Part shown: piece after piece, positions 8,474 to 18,723 of the stretch
Position numbering within the stretch: the stretch's first letter is position 1
Layout of the letters: each line of letters opens with the position of its first letter
Origin: Lacticaseibacillus brantae DSM 23927
GTDB taxonomy: Bacteria; Bacillota; Bacilli; Lactobacillales; Lactobacillaceae
DNA length: 64,000 nt
Reading direction: 5' to 3'
NCBI RefSeq assembly: GCF_001436115.1
Contig: NZ_AYZQ01000003.1
Span: 1 to 64,000 of the forward strand
The notes under the pieces: generated by a model
Told to the model about the DNA's origin: nothing
The model's input: only the letters and a program-made list of their open reading frames with translations
Databases searched by the model: none
Translations under genes and position numbers: made by a program

Positions 8474-8524
8474 CCATAAGTGTTCTGTTTCTGAACAGAT
8501 TAAAAAAAGCTTATTTAGGAGTGA

Positions 8525-9232
8525 ATGTTTATCATTAAGAATCAAATCAAATGGGCTATCGTCGCTGTACTGGCCCTCTTCCCAGCTCTCGCCTCAGCAA
8601 ACCAGGCCGTTAACGCGGTCACAACTGCTGACTATCAAGACTACACAGTGAAATCGGGGGATACACTGTGGGACATCAGTCAACGTAATGGCATTACCTT
8701 GTCTTCACTGACAGCTGCCAACCACATTGACTTAAACAACTACATTATCTTGCCAGGGGAACTCTTGCATATCCCTGCAAAAATCGAATTCAAAGTTGCT
8801 GACAATCCAATTGCTGAAGCCCAGCATAAGGTTGCCGCTCAACAAGCAGCACAACAAAAAGCTAAAGCAGCAGCTCAAGCCGCTGCGCAACAAGCTGCTG
8901 CTCAAGCTAAGGCTGCCGCTGCAGCCAAGGCGCAACAAGCACAGCAAGCTGCCCAACAGGCCGCTGCTAAGCCAACCACTGTCAGTTACGGCAGCTCATT
9001 GAAGACTTATGTTCTCAATAAGATGGTTGCGGCAACTGGCGAATCTGCTGCCACTTGGGACGCGATCATTACCCGCGAATCTGGCTGGCAAGCCACGGCA
9101 CAAAACCCCGGCAGTACTGCTCACGGCTTATTCCAAAGTCTCTGGATTAACGGTAGTAACGATGTTGATACCCAAATCGCTGATGCCATTCGCTTATACA
9201 ACGCTTCTGGCATGAGTCCTTGGGCCCTCTAA
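8525..9232 (+). CDS. Secreted LysM protein with lysozyme-like C-terminal domain
   Basis: The 235-residue protein has a signal peptide (residues 1 to about 26, ending ALASA). One LysM domain follows (about 39-84, YTVKSGDTLWDISQRNG) that should bind peptidoglycan. Next is a long Ala/Gln/Lys linker (about 96-148), probably helical. The C-terminal domain carries IITRESGWQ (E185) and HGLFQS, like aggregation-promoting-factor and transglycosylase-type domains, and ends SPWAL. AGGAG precedes the ATG. It is a likely cell-wall hydrolase or surface protein, and the WalR box upstream fits that role. The alanine-rich linker makes its codon use locally repetitive. Catalytic activity is inferred. Confidence 0.85.
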   Translation: MFIIKNQIKWAIVAVLALFPALASANQAVNAVTTADYQDYTVKSGDTLWDISQRNGITLSSLTAANHIDLNNYIILPGELLHIPAKIEFKVADNPIAEAQHKVAAQQAAQQKAKAAAQAAAQQAAAQAKAAAAAKAQQAQQAAQQAAAKPTTVSYGSSLKTYVLNKMVAATGESAATWDAIITRESGWQATAQNPGSTAHGLFQSLWINGSNDVDTQIADAIRLYNASGMSPWAL

Positions 9233-9271
9233 GCTTCGGATTATTCATCCAGCTTTACCAAAGTCAATGAT

Positions 9272-9304
9272 AAAAGCGCGTTGCTTAAGCAACGCGCTTT
9301 TTTT
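9272..9304 (+). terminator. Terminator after the LysM gene
   Basis: AAAGCGCGTTGC and its exact complement enclose a TTAA loop, followed by a T-run to 9304. It is a strong stem 40 bases after the stop. Confidence 0.9.
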
Positions 9305-9470
9305 GTGGGGATCTTTGGCCTTGATACTGGCAGGTAGCAATCTGTGACCAATCATTAATAACTGGTGAGACTTCACCTCATAAACCGCCATGCAGACTAT
9401 ATTCAGGTTGTCACATACTTGAATAAAGTGCAAAATAGTCATGTTTGAATTGTTTTAGAGAGGAAACATT

Positions 9471-10577
9471 ATGAGCGTATTCAAAAACATTGCGCGCGAC
9501 AGAGTGCTGCAAATCACAGTCGTTATTATGCTGGCAAGTTTATTCTTCGCTCGACCGCGATTAGCCGACATTAACTTTTCGACCCTCTGGTCACTCTTAG
9601 CGATGATGACCGTGATCCAAATTTTTGAGTATTTACATTTGCTAGATTATTGGGCGTACCGTCTCACAAGTGGCGCCAAAAACGCCCGGCAGTTAACCCG
9701 TCGCTTCTTAGTCCTCGCGGTCGTCAGTGGCATGTTCCTCACCAATGACGTTACCGTCCTCACCTTATTACCGCTATATCTGCGGATTAGTAAGAAATAT
9801 ACTTTACCTGAAATTGTACCCGTCACGTTAATTGGGATGGCCGCCAACTTCGGCAGTGCCTTCACGCCGTTTGGCAATCCTCACAATATCTTCATTCTCT
9901 TGCACTACAAAATCGATCCTGGCACTTTCTTCACTTGGTCAATTCCATTGCTCGTCTTAGACATTGTCGTTTTGTATCTATTTAGTTTCTTCGTCAAAAG
10001 TCAGCCAGTTCCACAGGTCCCTTTCCACGACATCAAAATTATGATGCGACCCACTTTAGTCACCATTGCTGTGGCCCTCGTCATTTTTGCCGGTGTGCTT
10101 GGATTTCTCCCAACCTGGGTCGGCGCTATCTGTGCAATTCTATTGGCACTTGCCCTGCATCCGCGAATCCTCTTGCACGTTGATTATGCGCTGATTCTGA
10201 CCTTTACAGGATTCTTCATCATTGTCAGTAACATCAGCCAAGTCAGTGGCATTGTTAACGCCCTTGGCCGCTTAGAAAATACGCCTACTTCAGTGTATCT
10301 TAGCAGTATTATCTCTAGCCAATTCATTAGCAACGTCCCATCAACTGTGTTGTTGGCAAAGTTCACCCATCACGCGGCCGCGCTCTTCTATGGATCAAAT
10401 ATTGGGGGCCTAGGCTCAATGGTCGGCTCGATGGCTAATCTGTTAGTCATTAAACAATACAACCAGTTTGGTAACCATCAACGTCGCCGCTTCGTGATTG
10501 GGTTCACCGGTCTCAATTTTTTAGGCTTACTCATCCTCGGAACCCTTGGTTGGCTATTAACGTTACATATTTATTAG
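9471..10577 (+). CDS. ArsB/NhaD/citrate-type (IT superfamily) transporter
   Basis: This is a 368-residue polytopic membrane protein with about ten hydrophobic segments. TNDVTVLTLLPL (about residues 84-95) and GSAFTPFGNPHNIF (about 127-140) match the paired half-site motifs of the ion transporter superfamily, which includes ArsB, NhaD and Na+/citrate carriers. The second motif is conserved again in the C-terminal half as SQFISNVPST. At 368 residues it is shorter than typical ArsB (about 430). Substrate could be arsenite, sodium/proton or a carboxylate; nothing nearby decides it. A plausible promoter (TTGTCA about 45 bases upstream) and its own terminator suggest a single-gene unit. Confidence 0.75.
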   Translation: MSVFKNIARDRVLQITVVIMLASLFFARPRLADINFSTLWSLLAMMTVIQIFEYLHLLDYWAYRLTSGAKNARQLTRRFLVLAVVSGMFLTNDVTVLTLLPLYLRISKKYTLPEIVPVTLIGMAANFGSAFTPFGNPHNIFILLHYKIDPGTFFTWSIPLLVLDIVVLYLFSFFVKSQPVPQVPFHDIKIMMRPTLVTIAVALVIFAGVLGFLPTWVGAICAILLALALHPRILLHVDYALILTFTGFFIIVSNISQVSGIVNALGRLENTPTSVYLSSIISSQFISNVPSTVLLAKFTHHAAALFYGSNIGGLGSMVGSMANLLVIKQYNQFGNHQRRRFVIGFTGLNFLGLLILGTLGWLLTLHIY

Positions 10578-10586
10578 AAAATCCTT

Positions 10587-10620
10587 TCCGCCTGCAAATA
10601 TTTTGCCGACGGATTTTTTT
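10587..10620 (+). terminator. Terminator after the ArsB/NhaD-type gene
   Basis: TCCG and CGGA bracket an inner GCAAA/TTTGC stem, followed by seven T residues. It lies just past the stop at 10577. Confidence 0.7.
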
Positions 10621-10745
10621 GTCTCAATATATCTACAAATGCGAATATATTAGGCCGCAAGCGGCTTCAATCAATTCTGTTAAGTCAAAATAGATTGCAT
10701 ACAACTTAATTTTCCATGAGAAAAATTTATAAAATTTCACACCTA

Positions 10746-10773
10746 TTGGATGAATGCGCTAACATTGTAGATG
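10746..10773 (+). promoter_or_regulatory. glpK promoter with cre site
   Basis: TTGGAT (10746-10751), 16 bases, TAGATG (10768-10773). The 14-base string TGAATGCGCTAACA at 10751-10764 matches the CcpA-binding cre consensus TGWAANCGNTNWCA at all but one position. It lies between the -35 and -10, so CcpA binding would block transcription. Catabolite repression of glycerol use is well known in Firmicutes; the site here is read from sequence only. Confidence 0.6.
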
Positions 10774-12337
<1,564 letters not shown>

Positions 12338-12349
12338 GAGGAATGGACG

Positions 12350-14176
12350 ATGGCATTTTCACAAAAATCACGGCAACAAACAATTGAGAACTTAAAAAAC
12401 ACTCCGCTGGACTTATTGATTGTCGGTGGTGGGATTACCGGTGCCGGGGTGGCGATTCAAGCCGCCGCATCAGGCATCAAAACTGGCTTAATTGAAATGC
12501 AAGACTTCGCCGAAGGCACCTCCTCACGTTCCACTAAGTTAGTCCATGGTGGGATCCGGTATTTGAAGACCTTTGATGTCGGCGTTGTTTCCGACACCGT
12601 CAAGGAACGTGCGGTTGTTCAAGGCATCGCGCCTCATATTCCACGGCCATTCCCAATGTTGATGCCAATCTATGATGAACCTGATTCAACCTATGACATG
12701 TTCAGTGTCAAGATTGCGATGGACTTGTATGATCGGTTAGCTGGGGTCACTGGTACCCAATATGCCAACTACACCATCTCTAAAGAAGAAGTCCTGCAGC
12801 GCGAACCCGGCTTGAAGCCTGATAAGTTGCTTGGTGGTGGGGTCTATCTTGATTTTGTCAACAATGATGCGCGCTTAGTTATTGAAAACATCAAAGAAGC
12901 TGACGAACTCGGCGCAAACATTGCCAGTCACGTTGAAGCCACCGGTGTGTTGTATGACGACAACGGGAAAGTGAACGGCTTAAAGGCTCACGATAACTTA
13001 ACCGGCGAAGATTTCGATATCCATGCGAAATTGGTCATCAATACCACTGGTCCTTGGGTCGACAAATTCAAGTCCCTCGATAGCAAAGAGAGCCAAGCAC
13101 CAACCTTGCGGCCAACCAAAGGGGTTCACTTGGTCGTTGATGACAGTCGTTTGAGCGTTCCACAACCAACGTACTTTGACTCTGGTGCTGACGATGGCCG
13201 GATGATTTTCGTGGTGCCACGTGAAGGTAAGACTTACTTTGGGACCACTGATACTGATTTCAATGGGGATTACAAGCACCCAACGGTTGAGCAAAGCGAC
13301 GTTGATTACTTATTAGCGGCCATCAACAATCGGTATCCAGAAGCCGGCATTAAACTTGATGACGTCGAAGCCAGTTGGGTTGGTTTACGCCCACTGATCG
13401 CTGCTAACGGTAGTTCTGACTACAATGGTGGTGGCGCCAACGCTGGGAAGGTTTCCGATGCCACCTTCAATGCCCTCATTGATACAGTCAACGACTATGA
13501 AGCCAAAAAGGCTGATCGCGCTGCTGTTGAAAAAGCCATCAGTAATTTGAAGACTGCCCACGCCGAAGAAACACTGAGTCCTTCGCAAGTTTCCCGTGGG
13601 AGTTCCTTGAAGCGCGCTGACGACGGCATGATTACCTTATCTGGTGGTAAGATTACCGACTATCGGAAGATGGCTGCTGGGGCTTTAGCGCTGATTCGCG
13701 ACATCTTGAAGTCTGAATACAATGTGAATGCTAAAGAAATTGATAGCACCAAGCTCCAAGTGTCTGGTGGGCATTTTGACCCAACCAACGTGGATGAAAC
13801 CATCAAGTTCTTTGCCCGGATTGCCCAAGATGCAGGGCTACCAGAAGCAGACGCCAATGATTTGGCCAACCGCTTCGGTTCAAATACTGGCCGCGTTGTG
13901 ACCTACGTTCAAGATGGGGCTGCTCCTGGTCTCAGTCTTAAAGAAACCATCAGTTTACGCTATTCTGTCAACGAAGAAATGGCGTTGAATCCAGTCGATT
14001 ACTTACTGCGGCGCACTAATGCAATTCTTTTCCACGCTGATACTTTGAACGACCTCAAGGAACCGGTCATTAATGAAATGGCGCGCTTACTCGACTGGTC
14101 TGACAGTGAAAAAGCTGATCAAACCGAACATTTGAATCAAGTGATTGCTGAAACCCAACTTGATGCCTTGAAGTAG
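12350..14176 (+). CDS. glpO: Alpha-glycerophosphate oxidase (H2O2-forming)
   Basis: The 608-residue flavoprotein oxidises glycerol-3-phosphate to dihydroxyacetone phosphate. The FAD site is LIVGGGITGAGVA at about residues 22-34, followed by the substrate-side segment SSRSTKLVHGGIRYL at about 60-74. Between about residues 365 and 410 it has a charged insert (NDYEAKKADR...LSPSQVSRGSSL). This insert distinguishes oxygen-using GlpO from quinone-linked GlpD, and the length equals streptococcal GlpO. It therefore probably yields hydrogen peroxide. It starts 12 bases after glpK with AGGAGG and is co-transcribed with it. Confidence 0.9.
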   Translation: MAFSQKSRQQTIENLKNTPLDLLIVGGGITGAGVAIQAAASGIKTGLIEMQDFAEGTSSRSTKLVHGGIRYLKTFDVGVVSDTVKERAVVQGIAPHIPRPFPMLMPIYDEPDSTYDMFSVKIAMDLYDRLAGVTGTQYANYTISKEEVLQREPGLKPDKLLGGGVYLDFVNNDARLVIENIKEADELGANIASHVEATGVLYDDNGKVNGLKAHDNLTGEDFDIHAKLVINTTGPWVDKFKSLDSKESQAPTLRPTKGVHLVVDDSRLSVPQPTYFDSGADDGRMIFVVPREGKTYFGTTDTDFNGDYKHPTVEQSDVDYLLAAINNRYPEAGIKLDDVEASWVGLRPLIAANGSSDYNGGGANAGKVSDATFNALIDTVNDYEAKKADRAAVEKAISNLKTAHAEETLSPSQVSRGSSLKRADDGMITLSGGKITDYRKMAAGALALIRDILKSEYNVNAKEIDSTKLQVSGGHFDPTNVDETIKFFARIAQDAGLPEADANDLANRFGSNTGRVVTYVQDGAAPGLSLKETISLRYSVNEEMALNPVDYLLRRTNAILFHADTLNDLKEPVINEMARLLDWSDSEKADQTEHLNQVIAETQLDALK

Positions 14177-14205
14177 CGCATCACCTGTATAAGGGGGAAG
14201 AATTT

Positions 14206-14925
14206 ATGGACAGCAGTGTTATGACTCAAGCACTTGGGGAATTCATCGGGACGTTTATTCTGGTTTTACTCGGGGATGGCGTCGTTGCCGGCGTTTCCCT
14301 CAACAAGTCAAAGGCACAGGGCGCCGGTTGGATTGCGATTGCGATTGGTTGGGGGTTAGCTGTGACCCTTGGGGTTTACACTTCAGCTTATCTTGGTCCA
14401 GCACACCTGAATCCTGCAGTAACGATTGGGTTTGCCGCCATTGGCAAATTCCCATGGAGCAGTGTCATACCATTTATCATTGCGCAAATGGCTGGGGCCT
14501 TTCTGGGAGCGGTTGTCGTTTGGTTACAGTACTACCCACATTGGGCTGAAACCAAGGATCAAGCTGCCATTCTCGGGACTTTTGCGACCGGGCCTGCCAT
14601 TCGCAAGCCATGGGCCAATTTCCTCAGTGAATTCGTGGGCACCTTCGTCTTAGTCTTTGCCCTCCTTGCATTCACTCGAGGTAAATGGACAGCGGGTTTG
14701 AACCCAATTGGGGTTGGCCTGTTGATTACCGCCATTGGCTTCTCACTTGGCGGGACCACCGGTTATGCGATTAACCCTGCCCGGGATCTCGGCCCACGGT
14801 TGGCGCATGCCGTCTTGCCAATTGCTAACAAAGGCGACTCCGACTGGGGTTATAGTTGGATTCCAATCGTTGGTCCAATCCTTGGTGGCATTGTCGGTGC
14901 CGTGTGCTTTACCTTATTGCCATAA
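14206..14925 (+). CDS. glpF: Glycerol uptake facilitator (aquaglyceroporin)
   Basis: This is a 239-residue, six-helix MIP-family channel for glycerol. Both pore motifs are present: NPA in HLNPAVTIG (about residue 67) and NPA in YAINPARDLGPR (about 187-198). The Asp after the second motif is typical of glycerol-conducting rather than strict water channels. The start follows AAGGGGGAAG. It is the last gene of the glp operon, so glycerol enters, is phosphorylated and oxidised by one transcript's products. The structured element at 14932-15046 begins seven bases after its stop. Confidence 0.93.
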   Translation: MDSSVMTQALGEFIGTFILVLLGDGVVAGVSLNKSKAQGAGWIAIAIGWGLAVTLGVYTSAYLGPAHLNPAVTIGFAAIGKFPWSSVIPFIIAQMAGAFLGAVVVWLQYYPHWAETKDQAAILGTFATGPAIRKPWANFLSEFVGTFVLVFALLAFTRGKWTAGLNPIGVGLLITAIGFSLGGTTGYAINPARDLGPRLAHAVLPIANKGDSDWGYSWIPIVGPILGGIVGAVCFTLLP

Positions 14926-14931
14926 AGCAGA

Positions 14932-15046
14932 GCGCGAACAATGCCGGTTAAGCGACGGCAGGCTAAGCTCACCTGCGACAACGGGAGCGGTCTTTTCTCC
15001 CAGCGGAGCAGGTGCTTAGACCGAGGCGCTTGGCATTGTGAGCGCG
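14932..15046. repeat. Nested palindromic intergenic element
   Basis: Three nested inverted repeats share one centre. The outer arm is CGCG, CAATGCC and AAGCG, pairing with CGCTTGGCATTG and CGCG. The middle arm is CTAAGC and ACCTGC, pairing with GCAGGTGCTTAG. The inner arm is GGGAG with CTCCC. Together they would fold almost all of the 115 bases into one branched hairpin. No ORF is present. It has the look of a dispersed palindromic repeat or structured RNA placed after glpF. The T-run expected of a simple terminator is absent. The following 15047-15117 shows nothing I can assign. Confidence 0.5.
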
Positions 15047-15117
15047 TTTAGACTAACTAATATAACTGCGACGAAATCCTGCTGGTGGAACGCTGTGGGC
15101 GCGACTTGAAGCCCTGC

Positions 15118-15150
15118 AAAAAGCCGTCTGATAATAATATCAGACGGCTA
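15118..15150 (-). terminator. Terminator of the P-type ATPase gene
   Basis: AGCCGTCTGAT and its complement surround a 6-base AT loop. The T-run (from the A-run at 15118-15122) is on the minus strand, matching the gene that ends at 15168. Confidence 0.88.
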
Positions 15151-15167
15151 TTTGTGTGGTTTAAATT

Positions 15168-16994
15168 TTAGCCTTCCGTGGTCCTCAAATCCCCATCAGT
15201 CGAAGCGGCCAACTTGTGCCGTCCTGTCCGCGCCCGTAAGGCGTAAAGGATGGTGACGGTATCGATAACTTCTTGCAAAAGCGCCCCAATAATCGTTGGA
15301 ATGAAGCCGAAAGCGGCGATGACCATCAGAATCAAACAGATAGCTATCCCAATTAACACGGCTTCACGAGCAATCACCATGGTGTCACGTGAAATGATCA
15401 AGGCGTCAGCAACCTTACCTAAGTCATCTTTTAAGACCACGGCATCCGCGGATTCACTGGCAGCGGTGGCACCGTGCGCGCCCATGGCAATCCCGACGTC
15501 AGCCACAGTGAGTGATGGCGCGTCATTGACGCCGTCCCCGACCATGACTACCGGCCGATTCTGCGCGTCGATGCTATCTAAGACCGCAATCTTCTCAGCA
15601 GGTAACTTTTCAGCAAAAACCGTATCGATCCCAGCTTCAGCTGCGACTTTTTCGGCGATGGCTTCTTGGTCACCAGAAATCATCATCAGTCGCTCAACCC
15701 CTAAGTCGTGCAGGCGAGTCATGGTTTCCGCGGCTTCTGGTCGAATGCGGTCAGTGAACGTAATGTAGCCCATGTAGGTGCCATCCACGTTGACATACAC
15801 CGCCGTGGTATCGACATCGGCGGCAGCATCTGCGTAGCTGGCTTTCCCGACTTTGACCACTTGATTGTTAATAGTCGCTTGCACCCCGAAACTGGTCGCC
15901 TCTTCAACTGCACTGGCTGGTAATAACTGATCCACGTGTTCAGCTTTGACCAATGACCGGGCCAAAATGTGTCCCGATTGCTGTTCAGCTGAGGCTGCGA
16001 GTTGCAGCAAAGCCTTAGCATCCATTTTACCGACAGGCACAACTTTAGCTACTGACAGAATCCCGCTAGTGACTGTGCCGGTTTTATCAAAGGCAAAGGT
16101 CTTCGCGTTGGCAAGTTTCTCCAAAGTAGTCCCAGACTTCACAATAATCCCGTGGCGGCTGGTCCGGCTCATACCAGAAACCAAAGCGATTGGGGCTGCC
16201 AAAATCAATGGACATGGTGAGGCGACCACAAGCACTTGGGCGAAGCGAACTGGGTCACCCGTTAACCACCAAGCTAGGCCAGCAATGATATAGGCGACTA
16301 ATGTGAATGGCACGGCATACCGATCAGCCATGCGGACAAAATGAGCAGGACGTGCTTCAGATTGTTGGACCAACCGGATAATCCCTTGATACTGACTGTC
16401 TGCAGCGATTTGATCAACGCGCATGGTCAAGGCACTATCGCCGTTAACTGTCCCAGACATCACTTGTATGTGCGGGCCCTTTTCAATCGGCTTGGATTCA
16501 CCAGTCAGACTTGATTCGTCCACCATGCTCTCACCATCAATAACGGTCCCATCAACTGGCACTAACTCTTTAGGCCGGACGATTAACACATCACCGACTT
16601 GAACATCATCGACGCTGACGTCCTCAATCTCGGCCCCATGCTGCCGGTGGGCTTGAGTTGGCGCGTTATCAAGCAGGCTCTTGAGTTCCCGCTTGGCCTT
16701 ATTCGCAGCATAATCCTCTAATGCGTCCCCACCTGTCAGCATCAAGAGCACAATCATTGATGCCCAGTATTGCCCGACAGCAAGTGTGGCGATTACCGCG
16801 GTAATTGCCAGCAAATCAATGCCAAACTTACCTGAGCGCAACGTTTGAATCATATCCCACAACATCACAAGCGCAATGAGCGAGCCCATCACTGTAATCA
16901 AAATCTGCGCCATTAGTGGCTGCTTTAACACCCCTAGAACCATGGCAACCGCACTCACACCAAGCACGGCAAATAATCGACGATAATTTCGCAT
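15168..16994 (-). CDS. Heavy-metal-translocating P1B-type ATPase
   Basis: The 608-residue membrane pump exports a metal ion at the cost of ATP. TGES is at about 164-167, the phosphorylated aspartate is D303 in FDKTGT, and the hinge is VGDGVNDAP. The metal-binding membrane motif is SPCPL (S259-P260-C261), not the CPC of copper and zinc/cadmium pumps. This resembles the P1B-4 group, reported for cobalt, iron or zinc. No N-terminal HMA domain is present. The final helix has LLQEVIDTVTIL in place of the usual HEGG-type motif, so the ion cannot be named. The ATG at 16994 was chosen because AGGAGG lies 8 bases upstream, inside the longer reading from 17015. Confidence 0.88.
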   Translation of the reverse strand: MRNYRRLFAVLGVSAVAMVLGVLKQPLMAQILITVMGSLIALVMLWDMIQTLRSGKFGIDLLAITAVIATLAVGQYWASMIVLLMLTGGDALEDYAANKAKRELKSLLDNAPTQAHRQHGAEIEDVSVDDVQVGDVLIVRPKELVPVDGTVIDGESMVDESSLTGESKPIEKGPHIQVMSGTVNGDSALTMRVDQIAADSQYQGIIRLVQQSEARPAHFVRMADRYAVPFTLVAYIIAGLAWWLTGDPVRFAQVLVVASPCPLILAAPIALVSGMSRTSRHGIIVKSGTTLEKLANAKTFAFDKTGTVTSGILSVAKVVPVGKMDAKALLQLAASAEQQSGHILARSLVKAEHVDQLLPASAVEEATSFGVQATINNQVVKVGKASYADAAADVDTTAVYVNVDGTYMGYITFTDRIRPEAAETMTRLHDLGVERLMMISGDQEAIAEKVAAEAGIDTVFAEKLPAEKIAVLDSIDAQNRPVVMVGDGVNDAPSLTVADVGIAMGAHGATAASESADAVVLKDDLGKVADALIISRDTMVIAREAVLIGIAICLILMVIAAFGFIPTIIGALLQEVIDTVTILYALRARTGRHKLAASTDGDLRTTEG

Positions 16995-17094
16995 CTCAAT
17001 GGCCTCCTTGCTCATTTCTTATCTTTCTTACATTGTAACAGTTCTAATCTGAAGATTCCAGTTTAAATTGATTCTAATTTACTTGTACACAAAG

Positions 17095-17132
17095 AAAAAG
17101 ACCCTCATGATGAAAGAACATCATAAAGGTCT
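17095..17132 (-). terminator. Terminator of the flavin reductase-like gene
   Basis: AGACC plus TTTATGATG pairs with ATCATGAGG plus GTCT around a 7-base loop, followed on the minus strand by TTTTT. It begins 12 bases after the stop at 17145. Confidence 0.85.
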
Positions 17133-17144
17133 AATTTTGCCGGG

Positions 17145-17849
17145 TTAATACCCGATTTGAATATCTTTAACAATTTGTTGTTTGGGAATACCGTGCGCCC
17201 TAAGAAAGGCGCCATTGGCCCTCACCACTTTCGAAGACCCAGACAAATAATAGTAAGCCGCTGCGCCGTAATCGTTAATCGCCGCTAAAATCTGCGCTTG
17301 CGCCTCTTTGCCTGATTCAACGGGTTGATACGTGAAGTTGTCGGCTCTCGATGACGTCTTGACGAAATCGTTAGCAAATAGATGGAATCCATGAGCAGAC
17401 TGAATTAAGCGGACTGGGCGCGCATCACTGTTGGTCAGTGACAGACTCATTGCTCGAAACGGTGTCACCCCGACGCCACTGGCAATCATCACCGCTGGCG
17501 ATTCGGCATCGTGAAACCCGAAGCTGCCAATGGGCCCCCGCAAGTTGACTCGATCGCCCGGCTGCAAATGAATCAAAACCGACTTATAGGCACTCGCCTT
17601 AGCGCCAATTCGAGTGCCAATCTTGATCCGATTCTCACTTGGAACAGCGGCGATGGAGAAAAATCTGAAGCCGCTGCCGGTATGCCGCTGATGTGGCAGT
17701 GTGAAGAAGCCAGCAGCCCCCGGTTTCCAAGTGAGATGCCGGTCTGTGGCGTACTGAAGAGTTATCACGTAATAATCTGCGGATGGATTTTCAATGGCAA
17801 CAACCTCTAATGGTGTCGCCCGAAGAATGGAATGTGTAAGTTCTGTCAT
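17145..17849 (-). CDS. FNR-type FAD/NAD(P)-binding oxidoreductase
   Basis: The 234-residue protein has the ferredoxin-NADP reductase fold without an iron-sulfur domain. The FAD motif is FRFFSIAA (about residues 61-68), and GDRVNLRGPIGSFGF (about 98-112) is the second flavin contact. The NAD(P) loop is IASGVGVTPFRAM (about 122-134). Such proteins pass electrons between NAD(P)H and a flavoprotein, flavodoxin or small molecule. It is divergent from a MarR gene and begins downstream of a 26-base palindrome at its transcription start. It is therefore probably the MarR target, perhaps in oxidative or electrophile stress. The partner is unknown. Confidence 0.82.
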   Translation of the reverse strand: MTELTHSILRATPLEVVAIENPSADYYVITLQYATDRHLTWKPGAAGFFTLPHQRHTGSGFRFFSIAAVPSENRIKIGTRIGAKASAYKSVLIHLQPGDRVNLRGPIGSFGFHDAESPAVMIASGVGVTPFRAMSLSLTNSDARPVRLIQSAHGFHLFANDFVKTSSRADNFTYQPVESGKEAQAQILAAINDYGAAAYYYLSGSSKVVRANGAFLRAHGIPKQQIVKDIQIGY

Positions 17850-17899
17850 GGCTCTTCCTCCTTGAAATCAGAGCAGCAACTTAACTAAAAGTCGTTGCT

Positions 17900-17925
17900 C
17901 TTATAGTTCGCTAGCGAACTATAAG
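17900..17925. promoter_or_regulatory. Perfect 26-base palindrome, likely MarR operator
   Basis: Each half reads CTTATAGTTCGCT towards the centre, with no mismatch. It begins three bases from the -10 of the minus-strand oxidoreductase promoter, covering the start point, and lies in the intergenic region of a divergent MarR gene. Size, symmetry and place are those of a MarR-family operator. Confidence 0.7.
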
Positions 17926-17928
17926 GTT

Positions 17929-17957
17929 AGTATAGGTCCATTGCGGCAATTTAGCAA
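17929..17957 (-). promoter_or_regulatory. Promoter of the FNR-type oxidoreductase gene
   Basis: On the minus strand: TTGCTA, 17 bases, TATACT, immediately upstream of the 26-base palindrome. The divergent MarR gene has its own TATAAT at 17993-17998, with TTCTTG 16 bases before it. Confidence 0.6.
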
Positions 17958-18035
17958 CCGATAAGTTAACTTCTTGAAATAGCAGACTGCGCTATAATGG
18001 ATATAATTTAACCCATCCTCTAAAGGAGTCTAGTC

Positions 18036-18506
18036 ATGGCCAACGAAACTATCCCAGAACTACTCAAGTCAATCAGCGTCATGTATGATAAGCAGTTCAC
18101 CCAGCTGGTCCTCGCGAATAATGTCCTGCCAAATATTACCAGCACGCAGATGTCGGTTCTCCAATACATGGCCCAACACGAAAACGAAGTCATCAACCAA
18201 CATCATTTACAAGAAGCCTTTAACTTAAGTAAATCCACCGTTAGTGGAATTGTGCAGCGGCTGCAAGCACACGGCTTTATCGACAGTCACCCGATGCCGG
18301 ATGACAAGCGCTTCAACCAAATCGTGATCACGCCGGCCTTTCGCCAGCAGATGCAACAACACGATCAAGAATTTCAGCACCAACTTGAGGTGATGGCCAA
18401 TCGCCTGGTGGAAGGCATGACCGCAGATGAAACTCAACAATTCAAACACTTATTAACGCTGAGTTATCAAAATCTCGCTAACATTGACGAGGTAAACAAG
18501 GACTAA
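18036..18506 (+). CDS. MarR-family transcriptional regulator
   Basis: The 156-residue protein has a winged helix-turn-helix at about residues 48-100. QHHLQEAFNLSKSTVSGIVQRLQAHGFI is the recognition helix region, and PMPDDKRFNQI corresponds to the wing (the usual D-x-R-S/A). Helices at both ends should form the dimer. It is divergent from the FNR-type oxidoreductase across a 26-base palindrome and most likely represses it and itself. AAAGGAG precedes the start. It ends inside the first copy of the 53-base direct repeat, which supplies its terminator. The ligand is unknown. Confidence 0.85.
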   Translation: MANETIPELLKSISVMYDKQFTQLVLANNVLPNITSTQMSVLQYMAQHENEVINQHHLQEAFNLSKSTVSGIVQRLQAHGFIDSHPMPDDKRFNQIVITPAFRQQMQQHDQEFQHQLEVMANRLVEGMTADETQQFKHLLTLSYQNLANIDEVNKD

Positions 18507-18556
18507 AAAAGGTTGAGACAAATAACTTTTGTCTCAACCTTTTTGTGTGGAATAAA
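18504..18556. repeat. 53-base direct repeat, copy 1 (contains a terminator)
   Basis: This copy is identical over 53 bases to 20807-20859. It contains the hairpin GGTTGAGACAAA / TTTGTCTCAACC with A- and T-runs on either side, then GTGTGGAATAAA. It overlaps the stop of the MarR gene and terminates it. The stretch 18557-18720 after it is AT-rich with no ORF. Confidence 0.85.
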
Positions 18557-18723
18557 AACCTAGATTTTGACAACCAACAACTCTCGAATTTCGACTCGTA
18601 TCAGCCATCCTAAATAATTCGAAATCTTCCGTAATAACGCCATTCTGTCACTATTCCATTTCCGGGAGCTCAACATTATATTCAATTCTAATGTAAAAAA
18701 TTTTTCAATTGTGAAAAAAGTTC

